From assembly GCF_900111485.1 (NCBI RefSeq), contig NZ_FOIC01000022.1, forward strand, positions 1 through 41,363: DNA of 41,363 nucleotides, read 5' to 3'. The DNA is from Natrinema hispanicum (GTDB lineage: Archaea > Halobacteriota > Halobacteria > Halobacteriales > Natrialbaceae). Shown piece by piece: positions 39,961-41,363 of the stretch. Under the pieces are notes generated by a model. The model saw nothing but the letters and a program-made list of their open reading frames with translations. It was not told the DNA's origin and searched no databases. Position numbers and translations under genes: made by a program. Position 1 is the stretch's first letter. The number at the start of each line of letters is the position of its first letter.

Positions 39961-41127
39961 CTGACCTAATCCCGATTCATCCTCAACCACTCCCAGTTCG
40001 AGCAATCCAAGACGCTGTACCTCAAGAGCAGCGTTCTGGTCACGGTCAGTCTCGAACCCACACGACGGACACGAGTGTTCTCTCACCCACAACGGCTTAT
40101 CAGACTCGACACCACACTTCACACACCGCTTCGTTGTCCCATCAGGTGGAACGAGGACAACGTGGCATCCGTTCTTCTCGCCAAAGCGTTGGAACGTTTG
40201 CAGCGTCTCATACCACGACATCGACGCGATATTCCGACTGTTCCCGTTCTGTTTCATCATACTACCGACGTTCAAATCTTCAAGGAACACGGCATCGTAT
40301 TGCTTTGTATACGCGTTGGCGAGAGCTTCTCGATACGCTTTGCGCTTGTTCGACAACCGCTTGTACGCTCTCGCCAACTGTTGGCGTGCCTTGTTCCAGT
40401 TGTTCGACTCGTGTTCCTTGCGAGAAACGGATTGGTGGCGTTTGTCGATGCGTTCGCGGTCTTCCTCTTCGTCTAACGGTCGGAACGCTCGCCCGTCGGA
40501 ATCATGAATAAACTTCGTGATGCCGAGGTCGATGCCAACGGTATCCTCAACGTCGATGTCTGCGACAGCAGGTTTCTCGGGATAGTCAGCATCGTATTCA
40601 ACCATTATGCTGACAGTCCAGTCACCCGTTTTCTGCTTTTTCAGAATGACTTCCTTGATGTCTGAGCCGTCTGGGAGTGGTCGGTGAAAGTTCAGGTGGA
40701 ACGTGCCTATCTTGGAGAATTCGACCGTCGCGTGGTCAGTCCGACCCGTGTTACTATCCACGTCAAAGCCAGACTGGTTGTACGTGATGCTACGGTACTC
40801 TCGCGGGCTTTTCCACTTGAGTTTACCTACGTCGAATCCACGTTCTTCGAGTGAGTCGAGGACACTTTCACTGTTCTTGATACGGCGCACTGCCATTTGC
40901 AGGCATTTCGAGTACACGCTGCCCCATTCAGGCCACTCACGCTTCCACTCGGGAAGCTTGTTCTGCATCGTCGTGTACGATGGCTTGTCGTAATCAGGAG
41001 CGGGTTTGTACTCTTGGGTGAGTGCGTGGTTGTGTACTTGTCGGCAGGTTTGAATCGCTTTCCACGCACTCTTGGCAGTCGAAGTGTCCTCGGGTTTGGC
41101 AGCGTATTTGAACGCTTCTTCGACCAC
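39823..41127 (-). CDS. tnpB: TnpB RNA-guided endonuclease (IS1341-type)
   Basis: 434 residues from a GTG at 41127 (read MVEEAFKYAAK). The frame stays open for at least 15 more codons (SSKRSSLDTTNQQT) with no ATG, GTG or TTG; an ATC stands where an ATG might have been (near 41167), so the true start may be lost. The RuvC-like residues are present: Asp in VGIDLGITKF, Glu in AVFLEDLNVGS and Asp in TDRDQNAALE. The zinc ribbon has CVKC and CPSC. The protein is moderately related to the copy at 3864. The C-terminal tail (SPTLNERTALAVSE) comes from the right-end hairpin. Confidence 0.85.
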   Translation of the reverse strand: MVEEAFKYAAKPEDTSTAKSAWKAIQTCRQVHNHALTQEYKPAPDYDKPSYTTMQNKLPEWKREWPEWGSVYSKCLQMAVRRIKNSESVLDSLEERGFDVGKLKWKSPREYRSITYNQSGFDVDSNTGRTDHATVEFSKIGTFHLNFHRPLPDGSDIKEVILKKQKTGDWTVSIMVEYDADYPEKPAVADIDVEDTVGIDLGITKFIHDSDGRAFRPLDEEEDRERIDKRHQSVSRKEHESNNWNKARQQLARAYKRLSNKRKAYREALANAYTKQYDAVFLEDLNVGSMMKQNGNSRNIASMSWYETLQTFQRFGEKNGCHVVLVPPDGTTKRCVKCGVESDKPLWVREHSCPSCGFETDRDQNAALEVQRLGLLELGVVEDESGLGQELAESTPAETGTAAGSRQRDVVPASAVVDTGSPTLNERTALAVSE

Positions 41128-41329
41128 TGTTTGCTGGTTAGTCGTGTCTAGACTTGAGCGTTTTGATGAGATTGGGTGACGGCTGTATCCCCGCCCTACT
41201 GCGCTACTCGTTCACTACCGTTCACTGCGTTGCTCCTTGAGGACAGGGACTTAGCCTGTTAGAAGTTACGCTCTTCCGTAGGAGATTGTTGATACTACTG
41301 AGCGGTCGCTGGAGAGTCGAAGAGGACAA

Positions 41330-41351
41330 GGGCACCGCGTCAGCGGTGCCC
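41330..41351 (+). repeat. Perfect hairpin near the window end
   Basis: GGGCACCGC and GCGGTGCCC are 9-base perfect arms around GTCA. It lies about 70 bp outside the tnpB element. It could be a transcript end for a gene outside the window, but nothing in the window links to it. Confidence 0.4.
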
Positions 41352-41363
41352 GACACGGATGAT

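Larger units (their letters stand above)
39809..41260 (-). mobile_element. Complete IS1341-type tnpB element upstream of nnrDE
   Basis: About 1.45 kb without tnpA. The right end (minus strand) ends GTAGTTCAC at 39809 like the copy at 3859; its inverted repeat has 9-bp perfect arms CCCCACCCT (39816-39824) and AGGGTGGGG (39857-39865). The left end has CCCCGCCCT (41189-41197) but a degraded opposite arm near 41230-41250. The element is related to the copy at 3859-5272, with shared end designs but divergent tnpB. The left boundary is uncertain. Confidence 0.75.

Noticed and set aside
1-41363. tRNA, rRNA and CRISPR arrays
   Set aside because: I looked for clover-leaf-like stretches, rRNA signatures and regularly spaced repeats on both strands and saw none. 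The repeated hairpins are scattered and not regularly spaced.

Overview
The window looks like a haloarchaeal replicon (class Halobacteria, probably Natrialbales such as Natrinema, Haloterrigena or relatives; the genus is an inference). The proteins are strongly acidic, the DNA is GC-rich, and the families seen are typical of haloarchaea: HalOD1, a DUF7509-like protein, an archaeal GlmU-like enzyme, fused NnrE/NnrD, an archaeal UppP, and IS1341-type lone tnpB elements with hairpin ends. Start sites often fit leaderless transcripts 25-30 nt downstream of TATA boxes.

Layout. (1) 1-12.1 kb is an accessory zone. It starts with the 3' end of a tnpB element interrupting a DUF234 ATPase gene. It then holds a SWIM zinc-finger/helical-repeat protein, an intact tnpB element inserted in the 3' end of a paralogous helical-repeat gene, and a minus-strand run of pRiA4b-ORF3-like protein, paralog A, SprT-like metalloprotease with three zinc-ribbon units, paralog B (zinc finger) and the disrupted helical-repeat gene. 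A truncated helicase gene and paralog C (zinc finger) lie on the plus strand. The three paralogs of one unrecognised family, set among SWIM, SprT-like and pRiA4b-like proteins, are the best candidate for an undescribed system. (2) 12.1-17.4 kb is a scrapyard of small genes: a tnpB-derived non-autonomous element, a MazF-like toxin with an in-frame stop and its winged-helix partner, two small membrane proteins, an AT-rich patch with a stand-alone HalOD1 protein between two direct repeats, and a probable modified-base-reader protein with a perfect 19-bp palindrome upstream.

(3) 17.4-31.4 kb is a conjugation-like module. Reading leftwards, tightly overlapped genes encode a VirB2-like pilin candidate, a large surface protein, a small coupled protein, a VirB6/TrbL-like membrane protein, a VirB3/VirB4-N-like protein, a VirB4 ATPase, an NrS-1-like primase and a zinc ribbon. 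Reading rightwards is a 1256-aa VirD4/TraG/HerA-like ATPase. Between them are a methyltransferase pseudogene, a divergent DUF7509/wHTH pair and a 24-bp inverted repeat that could be an oriT or a regulatory site. No relaxase or integrase was recognised. The hexamer CTCGAG is extraordinarily frequent here, including in non-coding DNA.

(4) 32.1-41.4 kb is more chromosomal: a DUF1326/DUF2182 pair, uppP, a GlmU-like/glmS operon for UDP-amino-sugar precursors, the nnrDE/moaC operon, and a second intact tnpB element just upstream of nnrDE. Three 45-bp hairpin repeats scattered over the window look like solo ends of tnpB elements. No tRNA, rRNA or CRISPR array was seen.
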